Notes: a model not told the origin generated them from the sequence alone. A stretch of 64,000 nt of DNA from Photorhabdus thracensis (GCF_001010285.1 NZ_CP011104.1:186001-250000), one strand, 5' to 3'; shown: positions 21,984 to 33,167, counted from the first letter of the stretch. A program made the numbers and translations.

Positions 21984-22241
21984 ATGTTCCAGCAAGAAGT
22001 CACTATTACTGCGCCAAATGGCCTACATACCCGTCCCGCCGCACAGTTTGTTAAAGAAGCAAAAAGTTTCTCTTCCGACATTACACTGACTTCCGGTGGC
22101 AAAACGGCCAGTGCGAAGAGCTTGTTTAAGCTACAAACTTTAGGGCTAACTCAAGGCACTGTTGTGACCATCTCTGCTGAAGGCGAAGATGAGCAAAAAG
22201 CGATTGAGCATCTGGTTAAATTGATGGCAGAACTGGAATAA
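21984..22241 (+). CDS. ptsH: HPr, histidine-containing phosphocarrier of the PTS
   Basis: Cytosolic phosphocarrier, 85 residues and nearly identical to E. coli HPr. It receives phosphate from enzyme I on His15 ([15 protein letters not shown]) and passes it to sugar-specific EIIA domains. The regulatory serine region [14 protein letters not shown] is present. A strong GAGG site precedes the ATG. First gene of ptsH-ptsI-crr. Confidence 0.98.
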   Translation: MFQQEVTITAPNGLHTRPAAQFVKEAKSFSSDITLTSGGKTASAKSLFKLQTLGLTQGTVVTISAEGEDEQKAIEHLVKLMAELE

Positions 22242-22316
22242 CCTTCCGTTGACCACAACGCCAGTCAAGATTCAGTAGATTGTGAATAATAAACTGATAT
22301 TCACTTAGCCGTTCCT

Positions 22317-22346
22317 CATCCCTGGATAAAGTCTTATCCGGGGATG
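22317..22346 (+). terminator. Hairpin between ptsH and ptsI
   Basis: CATCCCTGGATAA and TTATCCGGGGATG pair with one mismatch around a 4-base loop, 75 bp after ptsH and 84 bp before ptsI. No T-run follows, so it may protect the ptsH mRNA or attenuate readthrough rather than terminate. Confidence 0.55.
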
Positions 22347-22429
22347 TCAGTTTAAATGCATTTCCTAAAACAGCAAACCATCTGTAGGCTGGCTCTTTAA
22401 AGAATACTTATTAGTAGTTAGGTAACATC

Positions 22430-24157
22430 ATGATTTCAGGCATATTAGTATCACCAGGCATCGCTTTCGGTAAGGCATTATTACTGAAAGAAGACCCAAT
22501 TATTATCAATCAAAAAAAAATCAGTCAAGAACAAGTCGAACAGGAAATTTCCCATTTCAAGCAAGGCCGTGAAAAAGCCTCATCTCAGTTAGAAATAATC
22601 AAAAATATAGCGGCAAAAAACCTCGGAGAAGAAAAAGCTGAAATCTTCGAAGGGCATATCATGCTGTTGGAAGATGAAGAACTTGAACAAGAAATTATTT
22701 CGTTAATTAAAAACGATTTCAAAGCTGCGGATGCCGCAGTATATTCTGTGATTGAGACTCAGGCCCAAGCCCTCGAAGATTTGGATGACGAATACCTGAA
22801 AGAGCGTGCCACAGACGTGCGTGATATCGGTAAACGCTTGCTGAAAAATATTCTGGGTATGTCCATTGTCGATCTGGGCTCAATTTCAGAAGAAGTTATT
22901 CTGATCGCCAACGATTTGACCCCATCTGAAACTGCGCAACTCAATCTGGAAAAAATTCTTGGTTTCATTACTGATTTAGGTGGCCGTACCTCCCATACCT
23001 CAATCATGGCCCGTTCTCTTGAACTTCCAGCGATCGTCGGTACCACCAATTCGACAACCACAATCCAAAATGGTGATTACCTGATCCTGGACGCGGTAAA
23101 TAACCATATTTATATCAATCCATCTGATACAAAAATTGAACAGCTAAAAAAAGCCAAAAACGAATATCTGGCAGAAAAGGCTGAACTTGCGAAATTGAAA
23201 GATCTACCTGCAATGACTCTTGATGGTCATCAGGTTGAAGTCTGTGCCAATATCGGTACCGTCCGTGATGTTACTGGTGCTGAACGCAATGGTGCTGAAG
23301 GTGTCGGTTTATACCGTACAGAATTTCTATTTATGGATCGTGATGCGCTGCCAACAGAGGAAGAACAATTCCAAGCGTATAAAGCCGTCGCCGAAGCAAT
23401 GGGTAGCCAAGCGGTTATTATACGTACGATGGATATTGGCGGCGATAAAAATCTGCCCTATATGAATCTGCCGAAAGAAGAGAATCCATTCCTTGGTTGG
23501 CGTGCAATTCGTATTTGCCTTGATCGAAAAGAGATCTTACATTCTCAGTTACGTGCTATTTTACGTGCATCTGCTTTCGGTAAATTACGTATTATGTTTC
23601 CAATGATTATTTCTGTAGAGGAAGTATTACAACTGAAAGCAGAACTTGAATTGCTGAAAGGCCAACTTCGTGAAGAAGGCAAAAAATTCGATGAAGCAAT
23701 TGAAGTGGGTGTGATGGTAGAAACACCCGCTTCAGCAGTCATTGCTCATCACCTGGCAAAAGAAGTTGATTTTTTCAGTATTGGGACAAACGATCTAACT
23801 CAGTATACTCTTGCTGTAGACCGCGGTAACGAATTGATTTCTCATCTTTATAACCCGATGCTACCAGCAGTATTGAGCCTGATTAAGCAAACCATTGACG
23901 CTTCACACGCTGAAGGTAAATGGACGGGGATGTGTGGCGAGCTTGCAGGTGATGAACGTGCTACACTGTTGTTATTAGGTATGGGGCTGGATGAATTTAG
24001 TATGAGTGCGATTTCTATTCCCCGCATCAAGAAAATCATTCGTAATACGCGTTACGAAGATGCAAAAGCGCTGGCTGAGCAAGCCCTTTCTCAGTCTACC
24101 GCTCAGGGGTTGATGGAGTTGGTTGATACATTTATCAAAGAAAAAACACTTTGCTAA
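22430..24157 (+). CDS. ptsI: PTS enzyme I
   Basis: Phosphoenolpyruvate-protein phosphotransferase, 575 residues as in E. coli; it autophosphorylates from PEP and phosphorylates HPr. Seen: the N-terminal HPr-binding helical domain, the phosphohistidine motif [13 protein letters not shown] (His189), the TIM-barrel PEP-binding domain with [19 protein letters not shown] and [15 protein letters not shown], and the catalytic cysteine in GMCGELAGD near 502. It is cotranscribed with ptsH and crr. Confidence 0.98.
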   Translation: MISGILVSPGIAFGKALLLKEDPIIINQKKISQEQVEQEISHFKQGREKASSQLEIIKNIAAKNLGEEKAEIFEGHIMLLEDEELEQEIISLIKNDFKAADAAVYSVIETQAQALEDLDDEYLKERATDVRDIGKRLLKNILGMSIVDLGSISEEVILIANDLTPSETAQLNLEKILGFITDLGGRTSHTSIMARSLELPAIVGTTNSTTTIQNGDYLILDAVNNHIYINPSDTKIEQLKKAKNEYLAEKAELAKLKDLPAMTLDGHQVEVCANIGTVRDVTGAERNGAEGVGLYRTEFLFMDRDALPTEEEQFQAYKAVAEAMGSQAVIIRTMDIGGDKNLPYMNLPKEENPFLGWRAIRICLDRKEILHSQLRAILRASAFGKLRIMFPMIISVEEVLQLKAELELLKGQLREEGKKFDEAIEVGVMVETPASAVIAHHLAKEVDFFSIGTNDLTQYTLAVDRGNELISHLYNPMLPAVLSLIKQTIDASHAEGKWTGMCGELAGDERATLLLLGMGLDEFSMSAISIPRIKKIIRNTRYEDAKALAEQALSQSTAQGLMELVDTFIKEKTLC

Positions 24158-24205
24158 CAATATCGGTTAAAACGCGGTCCAGTATAAACAATTAGGAGAA
24201 GATTC

Positions 24206-24715
24206 ATGGGTCTGTTTGATAAACTGAAATCTCTAGTTTCAGATGATAAAAAAAACAGCGGCACTATTGAAATTATCGCACCTTTATCTGGTGAGATTGT
24301 CAATATTGAAGATGTTCCAGATGTTGTTTTCGCCGAGAAAATTGTCGGCGATGGTATCGCTATAAAACCTGCCGGCAGTAAGATAGTTGCACCAGTTGAT
24401 GGGACGATCGGTAAAATATTTGAAACCAACCATGCGTTTTCTATCGAATCGGACAGCGGTATTGAGTTATTTGTCCACTTTGGTATTGATACGGTTGAAC
24501 TTAAAGGAGAAGGCTTTAAGCGCATTGCTGAAGAAGGTCAACGTGTCCAGAAAGGTGATTTAGTTTTGGAGTTTGATCTTAAACTCCTTGAAGAAAGAGC
24601 GAAATCAACCCTGACACCTGTTGTTATTTCCAACATGGATGAAATTAAAGAATTGTCCAAACTGAGTGGTTCTGTCACTGTTGGTGAAACACCCATTATG
24701 CGTATTAAAAAGTAG
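24206..24715 (+). CDS. crr: PTS glucose-specific EIIA (Crr)
   Basis: 169-residue EIIA-Glc. Phosphorylated by HPr on His91 ([11 protein letters not shown]), it passes phosphate to the glucose permease and controls adenylate cyclase and inducer exclusion. His76 (ETNHAF) is the second active-site histidine. The N-terminal amphipathic segment [14 protein letters not shown], which anchors the protein to membrane lipid, is present. A GGAG site lies upstream. Last gene of the pts operon. Confidence 0.98.
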   Translation: MGLFDKLKSLVSDDKKNSGTIEIIAPLSGEIVNIEDVPDVVFAEKIVGDGIAIKPAGSKIVAPVDGTIGKIFETNHAFSIESDSGIELFVHFGIDTVELKGEGFKRIAEEGQRVQKGDLVLEFDLKLLEERAKSTLTPVVISNMDEIKELSKLSGSVTVGETPIMRIKK

Positions 24716-24750
24716 CAATACTTTAACTACCGCAATACCCTTTTCATATT

Positions 24751-24782
24751 AAAAAACAGCCGCCAATAACGGCTGTTTTTTT
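24751..24782 (+). terminator. crr terminator
   Basis: AAAAAACAGCCG and CGGCTGTTTTTT enclose a 7-base loop, 36 bp after the crr stop. Confidence 0.92.
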
Positions 24783-24989
24783 ATTCCGTTATTCGATTTA
24801 CATCACCTTTACATTCAGAAATCGGGTAGTGTGAGCAGAGCTTACTGCTACTTTTACTTTGCTCTACTCACTCTGAATGACTACTTTTAATATCTGCCAA
24901 CGCAACAACCCCCAAGGCTCTCTGCTATCCCCTCTTTTCAGCCATGTTTGTAAATTCATAATGATACTGGTTGGCATCTTATAACCAAA

Positions 24990-25871
24990 TTAATTAAATA
25001 CTCCAGTAGAAAGGTATCTGTCACCCCGGTCGCAAATAATTACAACAATCACAGAACCTGGATTTTGTGCCGCAACGCTTAATGCACCGGCAACAGCGCC
25101 GCCGGAACTAACGCCACAAAAAATCCCTTCTTTGTGAGCTAACAAACGCATAGTCTCTTCAGCTTCTTCCTGTGTGATATCCAACACTTGATCCACCAGC
25201 TCCTTTCGAAAAATGCCGGGCAGATAAGCTGGCGACCAACGGCGAATACCTGGAATATGGCTATTCTCAGCTGGCTGTAAACCAATAACCTGAACACGGT
25301 TATCCTGACTTTTTAAATAGCGGCTAACACCCGTAATTGTCCCGGTCGTTCCCATACTGGAAACAAAATGCGTAATGCGTCCTTGTGTCTGCTGCCAAAT
25401 TTCCGGCCCGGTAGTAGTAAAGTGAGCTAAGGGGTTATCCAGATTATTGAATTGATCAAGAACTTTACCTTCACCATTACGCTCCATTTGTTGAGCTAAA
25501 TCACGCGCGCCTTCCATACCCACGTTTCTACTCACCAAAATAAGCTCTGCACCATAAGCACGCATAGAAGCCTGACGCTCAAGGCTCATATTATCAGGCA
25601 TCAGTAATTTAAGGTGATAACCTTTTACTGCGGCAATCATTGCCAACGCAATACCTGTATTTCCACTGGTGGCTTCAATCAATACGTCACCGGGAAAAAT
25701 TTCACCCCGCAATTCAGCCTGCTGAATCATTGACAGTGCTGCCCTGTCTTTTATTGAACCTGCTGGATTATTACCTTCAAGTTTTACCCATATTTCCACA
25801 CCCAGCTTATTGGTCATTCGTTGTAGTTTTACCAGCGGAGTATTGCCTATAAAATGTTCCAAGCTTGTCAC
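24990..25871 (-). CDS. cysM: Cysteine synthase B
   Basis: PLP enzyme of the O-acetylserine sulfhydrylase family, 293 residues; CysM accepts sulfide and also thiosulfate, giving S-sulfocysteine. Seen: Lys41 in NPAGSIKDRAALSM, the [12 protein letters not shown] loop, the MGTTGTITGVSRYL phosphate cup and the SSGGAVAGAL motif. NPAGSIKDR separates it from CysK (NPSFSVKCR). In E. coli it directly follows cysA; here it lies about 530 bp beyond the cysA stop, with a terminator in between, so it probably has its own promoter. Confidence 0.95.
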   Translation of the reverse strand: MTSLEHFIGNTPLVKLQRMTNKLGVEIWVKLEGNNPAGSIKDRAALSMIQQAELRGEIFPGDVLIEATSGNTGIALAMIAAVKGYHLKLLMPDNMSLERQASMRAYGAELILVSRNVGMEGARDLAQQMERNGEGKVLDQFNNLDNPLAHFTTTGPEIWQQTQGRITHFVSSMGTTGTITGVSRYLKSQDNRVQVIGLQPAENSHIPGIRRWSPAYLPGIFRKELVDQVLDITQEEAEETMRLLAHKEGIFCGVSSGGAVAGALSVAAQNPGSVIVVIICDRGDRYLSTGVFN

Positions 25872-26398
25872 AGCTATTACCTATTTTTATTTAATAGAAC
25901 AGCGAAATAACCATATTCAGGAATATATCGCAAGACCTTAACTAAACAACCACCGACTAAAGTAGCAACTATCTTGAGCGATAGTTTTATGGGGCAATGA
26001 GATGGTACGATTCATCCCATCCCTCATTCTTTTTAACCATGATTAAACTGAATAAAAAGCAGAGGTGAAAAGGAGTAAAAACAACAGCTAAAAACTTATA
26101 CCGATTAAAACCATCAGTTAAAAAACGACTTTTAATAACAGGTTAAAACCAGCCCATCAAGTAAATACAACTTTTCAAAAAGAGAGTAAATTTCATTTAA
26201 TCGAAAATTATTAACCATTAATAGCGAGTTGAAAAGAAATCCGCACGTAAAAGAATATTATCCGAAAAAACGGGTATTAAAGCGTTTTCTCGCCGGTTAT
26301 TTTACGAAGAAAACCCTAAAAAACAATGCAATAAAAAATGCCCATCTCCAGGCGGTAAGGGGATGAGCAAATAGTACCAACCAAAATTTAAATAATTG
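25872..26398. other. cysA-cysM intergenic region
   Basis: About 530 bp, AT-rich, with no coding frame of interest. It should contain the cysM promoter. Apart from the terminator at 26333-26368 nothing was recognised. Confidence 0.5.
26333..26368 (-). terminator. Terminator of the cysPTWA operon
   Basis: On the minus strand GCTCATCCCC pairs with GGAGATGGGC (two mismatches) and is followed by ATTTTTTAT, 31 bp after the cysA stop. Confidence 0.8.
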
Positions 26399-27487
26399 TC
26401 AGGCAGTCTGGGCTAAACTAAGGGTTTGCAGCTGTTTATCACCCGCATATAAACGGGCTTCAGTACCACCAATAAAATAACGGCTGCCTCTTGTCGGTAC
26501 TGACGTTTCATCGAACCAAACAATAGCAACCGGCTCCTGATGCCAGCCCAGAGGCTGGACGGAAAGCTGCCAGAAATGTCCTCGAGGACTCACTTCCGTC
26601 ACCTGTACAGGCAGTGGACTGGATGGTGTAGGCTGCGAATTTATCATGACTTCCCACGGACGCAGGAAAACATCAACATTCCCCTGATGAATTGGTGTCA
26701 CTTTGAGAGGCAGGTGTTGCCCGCCAATCAAAAGTTGAGATCCTTTAATCTCACCACGAAGATGGTTAACTTCACCAAGAAATTCCATCACAAAACGGCT
26801 GGCCGGATAACGCCATACCTCTTGTGGCGTGCCTACCTGTTCAATATTACCCTGACTCATAACAACAACCCGATCAGCCACTTCCATCGCTTCTTCCTGA
26901 TCATGAGTCACAAAGACACTGGTGAATTTCAGTTCTTCATGCAGCCTGCGTAACCAGCGGCGTAGTTCCATCCTTACCTGAGCATCCAGTGCACCAAACG
27001 GCTCATCCAGTAACAGAATTTGTGGTTTAACAGCCAATGCCCTCGCCAGTGCTACCCGCTGTTTTTGTCCACCCGAAAGCTGTGACGGATAGCGTTCAGC
27101 AAGATGTGTCAATTGCACCATTTCCAGCAATTCTATAACCTTCCGGCGGATAGCCGCCGTATCAGGACGCTTACGCCGTGGCAACACTGTTAATCCGAAA
27201 GCAACGTTATCGAATACGGTCATATGCCGGAACAATGCATAATGCTGAAATACAAATCCAACCTGACGATCTTTGGCATGCATGCGGCTCACATCCTGCC
27301 CGTGGAAGCTCAGCTTTCCCGCAGTCTGTTGTTCCAGGCCCGCAATAATCCTTAGCAAAGTTGTTTTACCGGAGCCTGACGGGCCAAGCAGAGCGACCAT
27401 TTCTCCGGAAAAAATATTCAGAGTGATATCGCTCAAAACCTGAGTCCGACCAAAACATTTACTGATATTATTAATTTCAATACTCAT
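26399..27487 (-). CDS. cysA: CysA sulfate/thiosulfate ABC transporter ATPase
   Basis: ATP-binding subunit of the CysPTWA importer, 362 residues. Seen: Walker A GPSGSGKT (35-42), Q-loop FVFQHYALF, signature [15 protein letters not shown], Walker [13 protein letters not shown], switch histidine in FVTHDQEE, and a C-terminal TOBE-type regulatory domain from about residue 240. Last gene of the operon, 14 bp after cysW. Confidence 0.96.
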   Translation of the reverse strand: MSIEINNISKCFGRTQVLSDITLNIFSGEMVALLGPSGSGKTTLLRIIAGLEQQTAGKLSFHGQDVSRMHAKDRQVGFVFQHYALFRHMTVFDNVAFGLTVLPRRKRPDTAAIRRKVIELLEMVQLTHLAERYPSQLSGGQKQRVALARALAVKPQILLLDEPFGALDAQVRMELRRWLRRLHEELKFTSVFVTHDQEEAMEVADRVVVMSQGNIEQVGTPQEVWRYPASRFVMEFLGEVNHLRGEIKGSQLLIGGQHLPLKVTPIHQGNVDVFLRPWEVMINSQPTPSSPLPVQVTEVSPRGHFWQLSVQPLGWHQEPVAIVWFDETSVPTRGSRYFIGGTEARLYAGDKQLQTLSLAQTA

Positions 27488-27501
27488 ATTGTGCTCCTAC
27501 T

Positions 27502-28347
27502 TTAACCATGCTGGCGGCCTAACCGCCACTGCAAAGCACTTTTAACAACCAAGGTGATAATTGCCATCAACGCCAGTAATGCCGCCGCAGTAAATGCCCC
27601 TACAGTGTTGTAATCTTGATGCAATAATTCAACTTGCAACGGCAATGTATAAGTTTCACCACGAATAGCACCGGATACTACTGACACAGCACCAAATTCA
27701 CCAATCGCCCGGGCATTGGTCAAAACCACACCATATAATAACGCCCAACGGATATTGGGTAATGTCACCCGCCAAAACATTTTCCAACCAGATGCCCCCA
27801 ACAATATTGCCGCTTCATCTTCCTGACTTCCCTGACTAAGCATCGTCGGTACCAGCTCCCGAACAACAAACGGGCAAGTCACAAACACTGTGACCAATAC
27901 CATGCCCGGCCAGGAAAACATCAGTTGAATATCATAAGGTTCCAGCAAACTTCCTGCCCAGCCATTCGAACCATAGAACAGCAGATAGAGCAAACCCGCT
28001 ACGACCGGCGACACAGCAAACGGGATATCGATTAACGTCATCAAACATTGCCGTCCCGGAAACTGAAAACGTGTCACCAACCAGGCAATCATCACACCAA
28101 AAATCAGGTTTACCGGAACGGTGATCAATGCAATCAGTACCGTTAACCAGATGGCATACAGCATGTCAGGATCTAAAAGATTCTGAGTGACCACCTCAAT
28201 TCCTTTAGAAAAGGCGGTCATAAATATCCACACAATTGGGATCACTAACAGTAAGACCGAAAACAGGGCTCCTGTTGTGATAAGCCCCCATTTCCCCCAA
28301 TTGACAGGCGGTCGTTGCGCAATAGAAAATTGAGACAATTCAGCCAT
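27502..28347 (-). CDS. cysW: CysW sulfate/thiosulfate permease
   Basis: Inner-membrane permease subunit, 281 residues, six predicted membrane segments starting with WGLITTGALFSVLLLVIPIVWIFM. The ABC coupling (EAA) motif reads EDEAAILLGASGWKMFWRVTLPNI, followed by GEFGAVSVVSG. Its ATG overlaps the cysT stop codon (TAATG), so translation is coupled. It pairs with CysT to form the channel. Confidence 0.96.
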   Translation of the reverse strand: MAELSQFSIAQRPPVNWGKWGLITTGALFSVLLLVIPIVWIFMTAFSKGIEVVTQNLLDPDMLYAIWLTVLIALITVPVNLIFGVMIAWLVTRFQFPGRQCLMTLIDIPFAVSPVVAGLLYLLFYGSNGWAGSLLEPYDIQLMFSWPGMVLVTVFVTCPFVVRELVPTMLSQGSQEDEAAILLGASGWKMFWRVTLPNIRWALLYGVVLTNARAIGEFGAVSVVSGAIRGETYTLPLQVELLHQDYNTVGAFTAAALLALMAIITLVVKSALQWRLGRQHG

Positions 28348-29180
28348 TAATGCCCTCCAATCCGCTTACCAAAGCGGCTTTGCAAGGTATTAATGCTAAA
28401 CAGTAATATCAGGGATACCGCCAATATGACCGATGCAATGGCACTGGCAGCCGGATAATCAAATTCTTGCAAGCGGATGAAAATCATCAGCGATACCACT
28501 TCTGTCTGCCATGCGATGTTACCTGCAATAAAGATCACGGCGCCAAATTCCCCCAGGCTGCGGGTAAAAGAGAGTGCAGCACCAGCAATTAAAGCCGGAG
28601 ATAATTCAGGCATGATTACACGCCAGAAAGTTTGCCAGCGGCTGGCACCTAATGTCTGAGCCGCTTCTTCATACTCCGGCCCCAACTCTTCAAGTACCGG
28701 CTGAATAGTTCGCACCACAAATGGCAGACTGGTAAACGCCATTGCCACCGCAATGCCCAGCCAAGTATTCACCACTTTCACATCAAAGTGCCCAAGAAGT
28801 GAACCATACCAACCTGTAGCAGAGAACAGCGTTGCCAATGTCAACCCGGCTACCGCAGTAGGCAACGCAAAAGGGAGATCCATCAAGCCATCCAATAAGC
28901 TACGGCCTGGGAAACGATAGCGGGTTAAGACCCATGCCATCAGCATACCAAACACCGCATTGAATAAACTGGCAACCGCTGCTGCCAGTAATGTCACTTT
29001 GTAAGCCGCCACTACCTGGGGATTAGCAATAACCTGCCAATACTGTTCCCAGGTCATACTGGAAAGCTGCACAACCAATGCACTCAGGGGCAATAATAAA
29101 ATCAAGCAGGTATAGAACAAGCTACTACCTAAACTCAGCCCAAAACCAGGCAATACTCGCTTACTGGATACCGCAAACAT
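28347..29180 (-). CDS. cysT: CysT (CysU) sulfate/thiosulfate permease
   Basis: Second permease subunit, 277 residues with six membrane segments. EAA motif: EEAAQTLGASRWQTFWRVIMPEL, followed by RSLGEFGAVIFIAG. The start overlaps the cysP stop by one base (TAATG) and its own stop overlaps the cysW start the same way: a tightly coupled operon. Confidence 0.96.
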   Translation of the reverse strand: MFAVSSKRVLPGFGLSLGSSLFYTCLILLLPLSALVVQLSSMTWEQYWQVIANPQVVAAYKVTLLAAAVASLFNAVFGMLMAWVLTRYRFPGRSLLDGLMDLPFALPTAVAGLTLATLFSATGWYGSLLGHFDVKVVNTWLGIAVAMAFTSLPFVVRTIQPVLEELGPEYEEAAQTLGASRWQTFWRVIMPELSPALIAGAALSFTRSLGEFGAVIFIAGNIAWQTEVVSLMIFIRLQEFDYPAASAIASVILAVSLILLFSINTLQSRFGKRIGGH

Positions 29181-30202
29181 TACTTATGCCCTTCCGCCAG
29201 CAATTGATCCAGTGTGCCATCTGTATTGAAGTGGGTTTTCATCACTTGTGGCCAACCACCAAACTGATCTTCCAGTCGGAACAATTTAGTTTCTAGGAAA
29301 CGTGCTTTTTGCTGATCCATCACTTTTTTATCGCTGACACGATAATTAAAGCCAGTGATGATCTGCTGTGCCTGTGGGCTATAGAGATAATTCAGATAAG
29401 CTTTCGCCGCCTCCTCAGTGCCGTTTCTCACAATATTCTTATCAACCCAGGCAACAGGGAATTCCGCCAGAATATCTATCGGTGGGACAATCACTTCATA
29501 TTTGTCGTTACCATATTGTTTACAGATATTGCTTACTTCAGATTCGAAACTTATCAGCACATCACCCAAACCACGTTCAATAAATAAAGTCGTTGCACCG
29601 CGACCGCCAGTATCAAACACGGTGACATTTTTCAGGAAACGTTTCATCCATTCGCGGGTTTTATCCTGATCCCCACCATTTTCCTGTTGAATAGCTCCCC
29701 ACGCAGCCAGATAAGTGTAACGGCCATTACCGGAAGTTTTAGGGTTTGGGAAGACTAATTTGACATCTTTACGTACTAAGTCATGCCAATTACGGATATT
29801 TTTGGGATTACCTTTACGCACCAGAAATGCTATTGTGGAATAGTAAGGTGAACTACTATTTGGCAGACGGCTCTGCCAATCAGCGGGTATCAGATCACCA
29901 CGATCATGCAAAATTTGCACATCTGTCACCTGATTGTAAGTCACTACATCAGCCCGCAATCCCTGAAGAATTGCCAGCGCTTGTTTCGAGGAGCCTGCAT
30001 GGGATTGTTTGATTATCAATTTGTCCTGTGGATGCTGCTCATTCCACTGTTTTTCAAATTCAGGATTAAGGGCAGAAAATAGCTCACGCGCAACGTCATA
30101 AGAGCTGTTTAACAACTCTACAGCAAAGGCATTACTGCTGCCCAATAAAGTTACGGCTACCAGTCCATTTAGTATTTTATTGTTTACTGAATACTTTTTC
30201 AT
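29180..30202 (-). CDS. cysP: CysP thiosulfate/sulfate-binding periplasmic protein
   Basis: Periplasmic binding protein of the importer, 340 residues. Seen: a signal peptide ([16 protein letters not shown], cleavage expected before VELLNSSYD), and sulfate-binding family motifs [27 protein letters not shown] and [10 protein letters not shown]. First gene of cysPTWA. The 250 bp upstream should hold a CysB-controlled promoter; I could not define a CysB site. Sbp is the paralogue; operon position supports CysP. Confidence 0.93.
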   Translation of the reverse strand: MKKYSVNNKILNGLVAVTLLGSSNAFAVELLNSSYDVARELFSALNPEFEKQWNEQHPQDKLIIKQSHAGSSKQALAILQGLRADVVTYNQVTDVQILHDRGDLIPADWQSRLPNSSSPYYSTIAFLVRKGNPKNIRNWHDLVRKDVKLVFPNPKTSGNGRYTYLAAWGAIQQENGGDQDKTREWMKRFLKNVTVFDTGGRGATTLFIERGLGDVLISFESEVSNICKQYGNDKYEVIVPPIDILAEFPVAWVDKNIVRNGTEEAAKAYLNYLYSPQAQQIITGFNYRVSDKKVMDQQKARFLETKLFRLEDQFGGWPQVMKTHFNTDGTLDQLLAEGHK

Positions 30203-30448
30203 TTCTCACCTTATCCGTTATTTCACCAAATAACGCTCCGGTGACTAATGTATCCAGTTTATTTATAACAGGGTAGATAACTATCGCTGTTTAATATACC
30301 AAATTGCAATTAGAAAGTATGAAACGCAATAAGCTGGCAGAAATAGTCAAGTTTTTAATTGAAAAATGCGGGCCTGCTACAGCTCCGCAAGAAACACATC
30401 AAATTCACCAAACTGACTCAGTTTGTACTTTCACTCAGAAACAGCTTT

Positions 30449-31057
30449 TCACCGTTTCCAAATGATACGTTCCACTTTCCAGCTTTTCAGAACATCATCA
30501 GAAGGCATCAAACCTTCCGGACCATTCCAGTTGCCTGTAAACAGATAACTGACATTCTTGCTCTGCGGAGATACGCAGATAACTGCCCTCTTTTCTAATT
30601 CACTCACCGTATTTCGGCAAGCATCAAATGCCCGGTTATAAAGCGCCGAGAATGGTGTACCGATCTTTGTCCCCCAGACGGTTTCAATATCTTTATCCAA
30701 CACATCAATACGGCTGACTTTTCCACCTGCCTGACCAAAAAGTTCTATTTTCAATTGATCACCCTCCATCGCTTGAAATACCGTCACCAACTGACCATTT
30801 TTCGTTTCCATGCCGCTGCGTAAGTGGTACTTCCCATCTAACCCTTTATCTATCGCGTCCTTATTCATTGCTGTTAAACTATTTATTTCCCCTACCCCTT
30901 GAGCTGAGATTTTTAACGAGCCGCCAAACCAGCTAAAAGGCGACAAACTCGACCATGAAAAACCAGATGAACCCGCACAACCAGCCAGTAACAATGAACA
31001 ACCTATTGCGGCAAAACGTAATCCTGACAAAATGTTAGTTAAAGAAAATTCCTGCAT
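30449..31057 (-). CDS. yfeY: YfeY-like lipoprotein (DUF1131, RpoE-regulated in E. coli)
   Basis: Predicted outer-membrane lipoprotein of 202 residues resembling E. coli YfeY, a member of the sigma-E regulon without known biochemical function. Seen: signal peptide with lipobox LLAGC (Cys26), a Ser/Trp-rich stretch (SWSSLSPFSWFGGSL), and the C-terminal block GPEGLMPSDDVLKSWKVERIIWKR that closely matches YfeY. An AAGGAG site lies six bases before the ATG. It sits beside cysP and near hemF as in E. coli. Confidence 0.9.
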   Translation of the reverse strand: MQEFSLTNILSGLRFAAIGCSLLLAGCAGSSGFSWSSLSPFSWFGGSLKISAQGVGEINSLTAMNKDAIDKGLDGKYHLRSGMETKNGQLVTVFQAMEGDQLKIELFGQAGGKVSRIDVLDKDIETVWGTKIGTPFSALYNRAFDACRNTVSELEKRAVICVSPQSKNVSYLFTGNWNGPEGLMPSDDVLKSWKVERIIWKR

Positions 31058-31225
31058 AACTGGCTCCTTTTGATTAAATACAGAGATGGCTACTGAGACA
31101 TCACACCACGATTGTTAGTTTCAGAGAACAGTTTAAATTATTAACAATGAGTGAATATCACATTGATTAAATATCGCTTGCCGGTATACTGCTTTTCAAA
31201 AAAAAGTCATCGTAATAAGGTCAAT

Positions 31226-31645
31226 ATGATGAAAAAAACATTTGCAACCGTCACCCTGATTGCTTTATTCAGTACACCATTAACAGCGCAAACCTCACAT
31301 ATGCAATCGGGTGGTTTTTCTGGCCCAAATGCGGCTCAAACCTCAATCCAGACAGCACCACAAGGTGGTTTTGTCGATAACAATGTAAGAATTTCGACCA
31401 CTGAACAAGTTAAAAGTATGTGGGATGACAGTTGGGTCGTGCTGGAGGGAAATATCGAATCCCGTATCCGTGGTGATCACTTCATATTCCGTGATAATGC
31501 GGGAGTTATTGAAGTCGAAATTGATCATAAATACTGGAATGGCCAAACAATAACACCTCAGGATAAAGTCCGTCTTGAAGGTGAAGTCGACAAAGAGTGG
31601 AGTTCTGTGACAGTTGATGTGAAAAAAGTGACTAAATTGCACTAA
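31226..31645 (+). CDS. YgiW/YdeI-type periplasmic stress protein (BOF domain)
   Basis: 139-residue secreted protein: signal peptide (KKTFATVTLIALFSTPLTAQ) and a bacterial OB-fold (BOF) domain with VLEGNIESRIRGDHFIFRDNAGVIEVEID. Relatives YgiW and YdeI are linked to resistance to peroxide, cadmium and antimicrobial peptides. Start at 31226 (two adjacent ATGs, AGG site upstream) rather than the GTG 25 codons earlier, because only this start puts the signal peptide at the N-terminus. A Gly/Gln-rich segment (GGFSGPNAAQ) precedes the domain. It is divergent from yfeY. Confidence 0.85.
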   Translation: MMKKTFATVTLIALFSTPLTAQTSHMQSGGFSGPNAAQTSIQTAPQGGFVDNNVRISTTEQVKSMWDDSWVVLEGNIESRIRGDHFIFRDNAGVIEVEIDHKYWNGQTITPQDKVRLEGEVDKEWSSVTVDVKKVTKLH

Positions 31646-31651
31646 TGATTT

Positions 31652-31681
31652 TGTGGCTGAGTGATACTCAATTCAGCCACA
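31652..31681. terminator. Hairpin between convergent genes
   Basis: TGTGGCTGA and TCAGCCACA pair perfectly around a 12-base loop, between the converging YgiW-like gene and ypeA. T-runs are weak on both sides. Confidence 0.6.
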
Positions 31682-31690
31682 TGACTCAAC

Positions 31691-32122
31691 TTAATATTCC
31701 TGATCAATAATCAGACGCTTGCTGAAAATAACGCTCTCTTGATAGCAATCTTCATATTCCAACTTTTCGCACATATAGAGAGTGGCATCGTTATCCTCAG
31801 GCACAATAAAAATTATTTTCGGACAGCCACGGGCAATCAGCTTCTTTTCCAACCGGGAAATTAATGCATTCGCAATTCCCCGTCCCCGGAATTCAGGATG
31901 AACACCTAAATAATATGCCGAACCACGGTGACCATCATAACCCCCCATAACAGTCCCAACCACTTCTCCTGCCACTTCCGCGACTAAAAACAGGTCAGGA
32001 TCATGCGTTAACTTACGCTCAATATCCATTTCAGGATCAACACCAGGATTAAGTAAATCGCAGCGTTCCCATAAGATAATCACTGCTTCAAAATCATCTT
32101 GTCGAAATACCCGAATTTCCAT
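31691..32122 (-). CDS. ypeA: YpeA, GNAT-family acetyltransferase
   Basis: 143-residue N-acetyltransferase very close to E. coli YpeA; the physiological substrate is unknown. Seen: the acetyl-CoA binding motif [22 protein letters not shown] and the GSAYYLGV strand. The start at 32122 ([11 protein letters not shown]) matches the E. coli N-terminus; the frame continues 11 codons upstream without support. It diverges from hemF. Confidence 0.92.
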   Translation of the reverse strand: MEIRVFRQDDFEAVIILWERCDLLNPGVDPEMDIERKLTHDPDLFLVAEVAGEVVGTVMGGYDGHRGSAYYLGVHPEFRGRGIANALISRLEKKLIARGCPKIIFIVPEDNDATLYMCEKLEYEDCYQESVIFSKRLIIDQEY

Positions 32123-32258
32123 TCCTAACCAACCTGTTTTTATTGAAATAACCATTTCACATTATCTTCGCTTTAGCATTGGAATCAATACGAAAATGTG
32201 TTCTCTATCACTAATAGGTATAATATGGCAATCACTGCATTATAATGAGAAAAGAATC

Positions 32259-33167
32259 ATGAACACACCAAACATCAATCAGATTAAATCTTTTTTCCTT
32301 TCATTACAAAATGAAATTTGCCAACAACTGGAGCAGGCAGATAGCAAAGGGAAATTTATTGAGCAATGCTGGCAACGGGAAGAAGGTGGTGGTGGCCGCA
32401 GCCGAATTATGAAACAAGGTGCTATATTCGAACAAGCGGGCGCTAATTTTTCCCATGTATCAGGAGTCATGCTTCCCTCATCAGCAACAGCTCATCGCCC
32501 TGAATTGGCTGGCCGTAATTATCAGGCCATGGGAGTCTCTCTGGTTATTCATCCTTTAAATCCCTATATCCCAACCAGCCATGCTAATGTCCGGTTTTTT
32601 ATTGCGGAAAAAGAAGGTGAAGCACCAGTATGGTGGTTCGGTGGCGGTTTTGATTTAACACCTTATTATGGTTTTGAGGAAGACGCTATTCACTGGCACA
32701 CTACCGCCAGAAATATATGTCAACCCTATGGAGAAGATCTCTATCCAAAATACAAAAAATGGTGTGATGATTATTTCTATATTAAACATCGTAATGAAGC
32801 GCGTGGAATTGGCGGCTTATTTTTTGATGACTTAAATACTCCCGATTTTGAACATTGCTTTCACTTTACTCAGGATATAGGTAACGGTTTTCTTTCTGCC
32901 TATCTGCCTATCGTGGAAAAAAGGAAGAACATATTATGGAGTGAACGTGAACGACAATTTCAATTATATCGCCGTGGTCGTTATGTTGAATTTAACCTGG
33001 TTTGGGACAGGGGAACCCTATTTGGATTACAAAGTGGCGGACGAACAGAGTCTATCTTAATGTCCATGCCCCCCTTAGTACGCTGGGAATATAACTATCA
33101 TCCTGAGCCAGGATCTGCGGAAGCTGCTTTATATATTGACTTTCTGCCAGTAAAAAACTGGATATGA
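32259..33167 (+). CDS. hemF: Oxygen-dependent coproporphyrinogen III oxidase
   Basis: Converts coproporphyrinogen III to protoporphyrinogen IX in heme synthesis using oxygen; cytosolic homodimer of 302 residues. Seen: [46 protein letters not shown] and the C-terminal [21 protein letters not shown] block. The ATG at 32259 (MNTPNINQ) gives the usual length; 21 upstream codons are not conserved. In E. coli hemF lies next to ypeA, as here. Confidence 0.96.
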   Translation: MNTPNINQIKSFFLSLQNEICQQLEQADSKGKFIEQCWQREEGGGGRSRIMKQGAIFEQAGANFSHVSGVMLPSSATAHRPELAGRNYQAMGVSLVIHPLNPYIPTSHANVRFFIAEKEGEAPVWWFGGGFDLTPYYGFEEDAIHWHTTARNICQPYGEDLYPKYKKWCDDYFYIKHRNEARGIGGLFFDDLNTPDFEHCFHFTQDIGNGFLSAYLPIVEKRKNILWSERERQFQLYRRGRYVEFNLVWDRGTLFGLQSGGRTESILMSMPPLVRWEYNYHPEPGSAEAALYIDFLPVKNWI

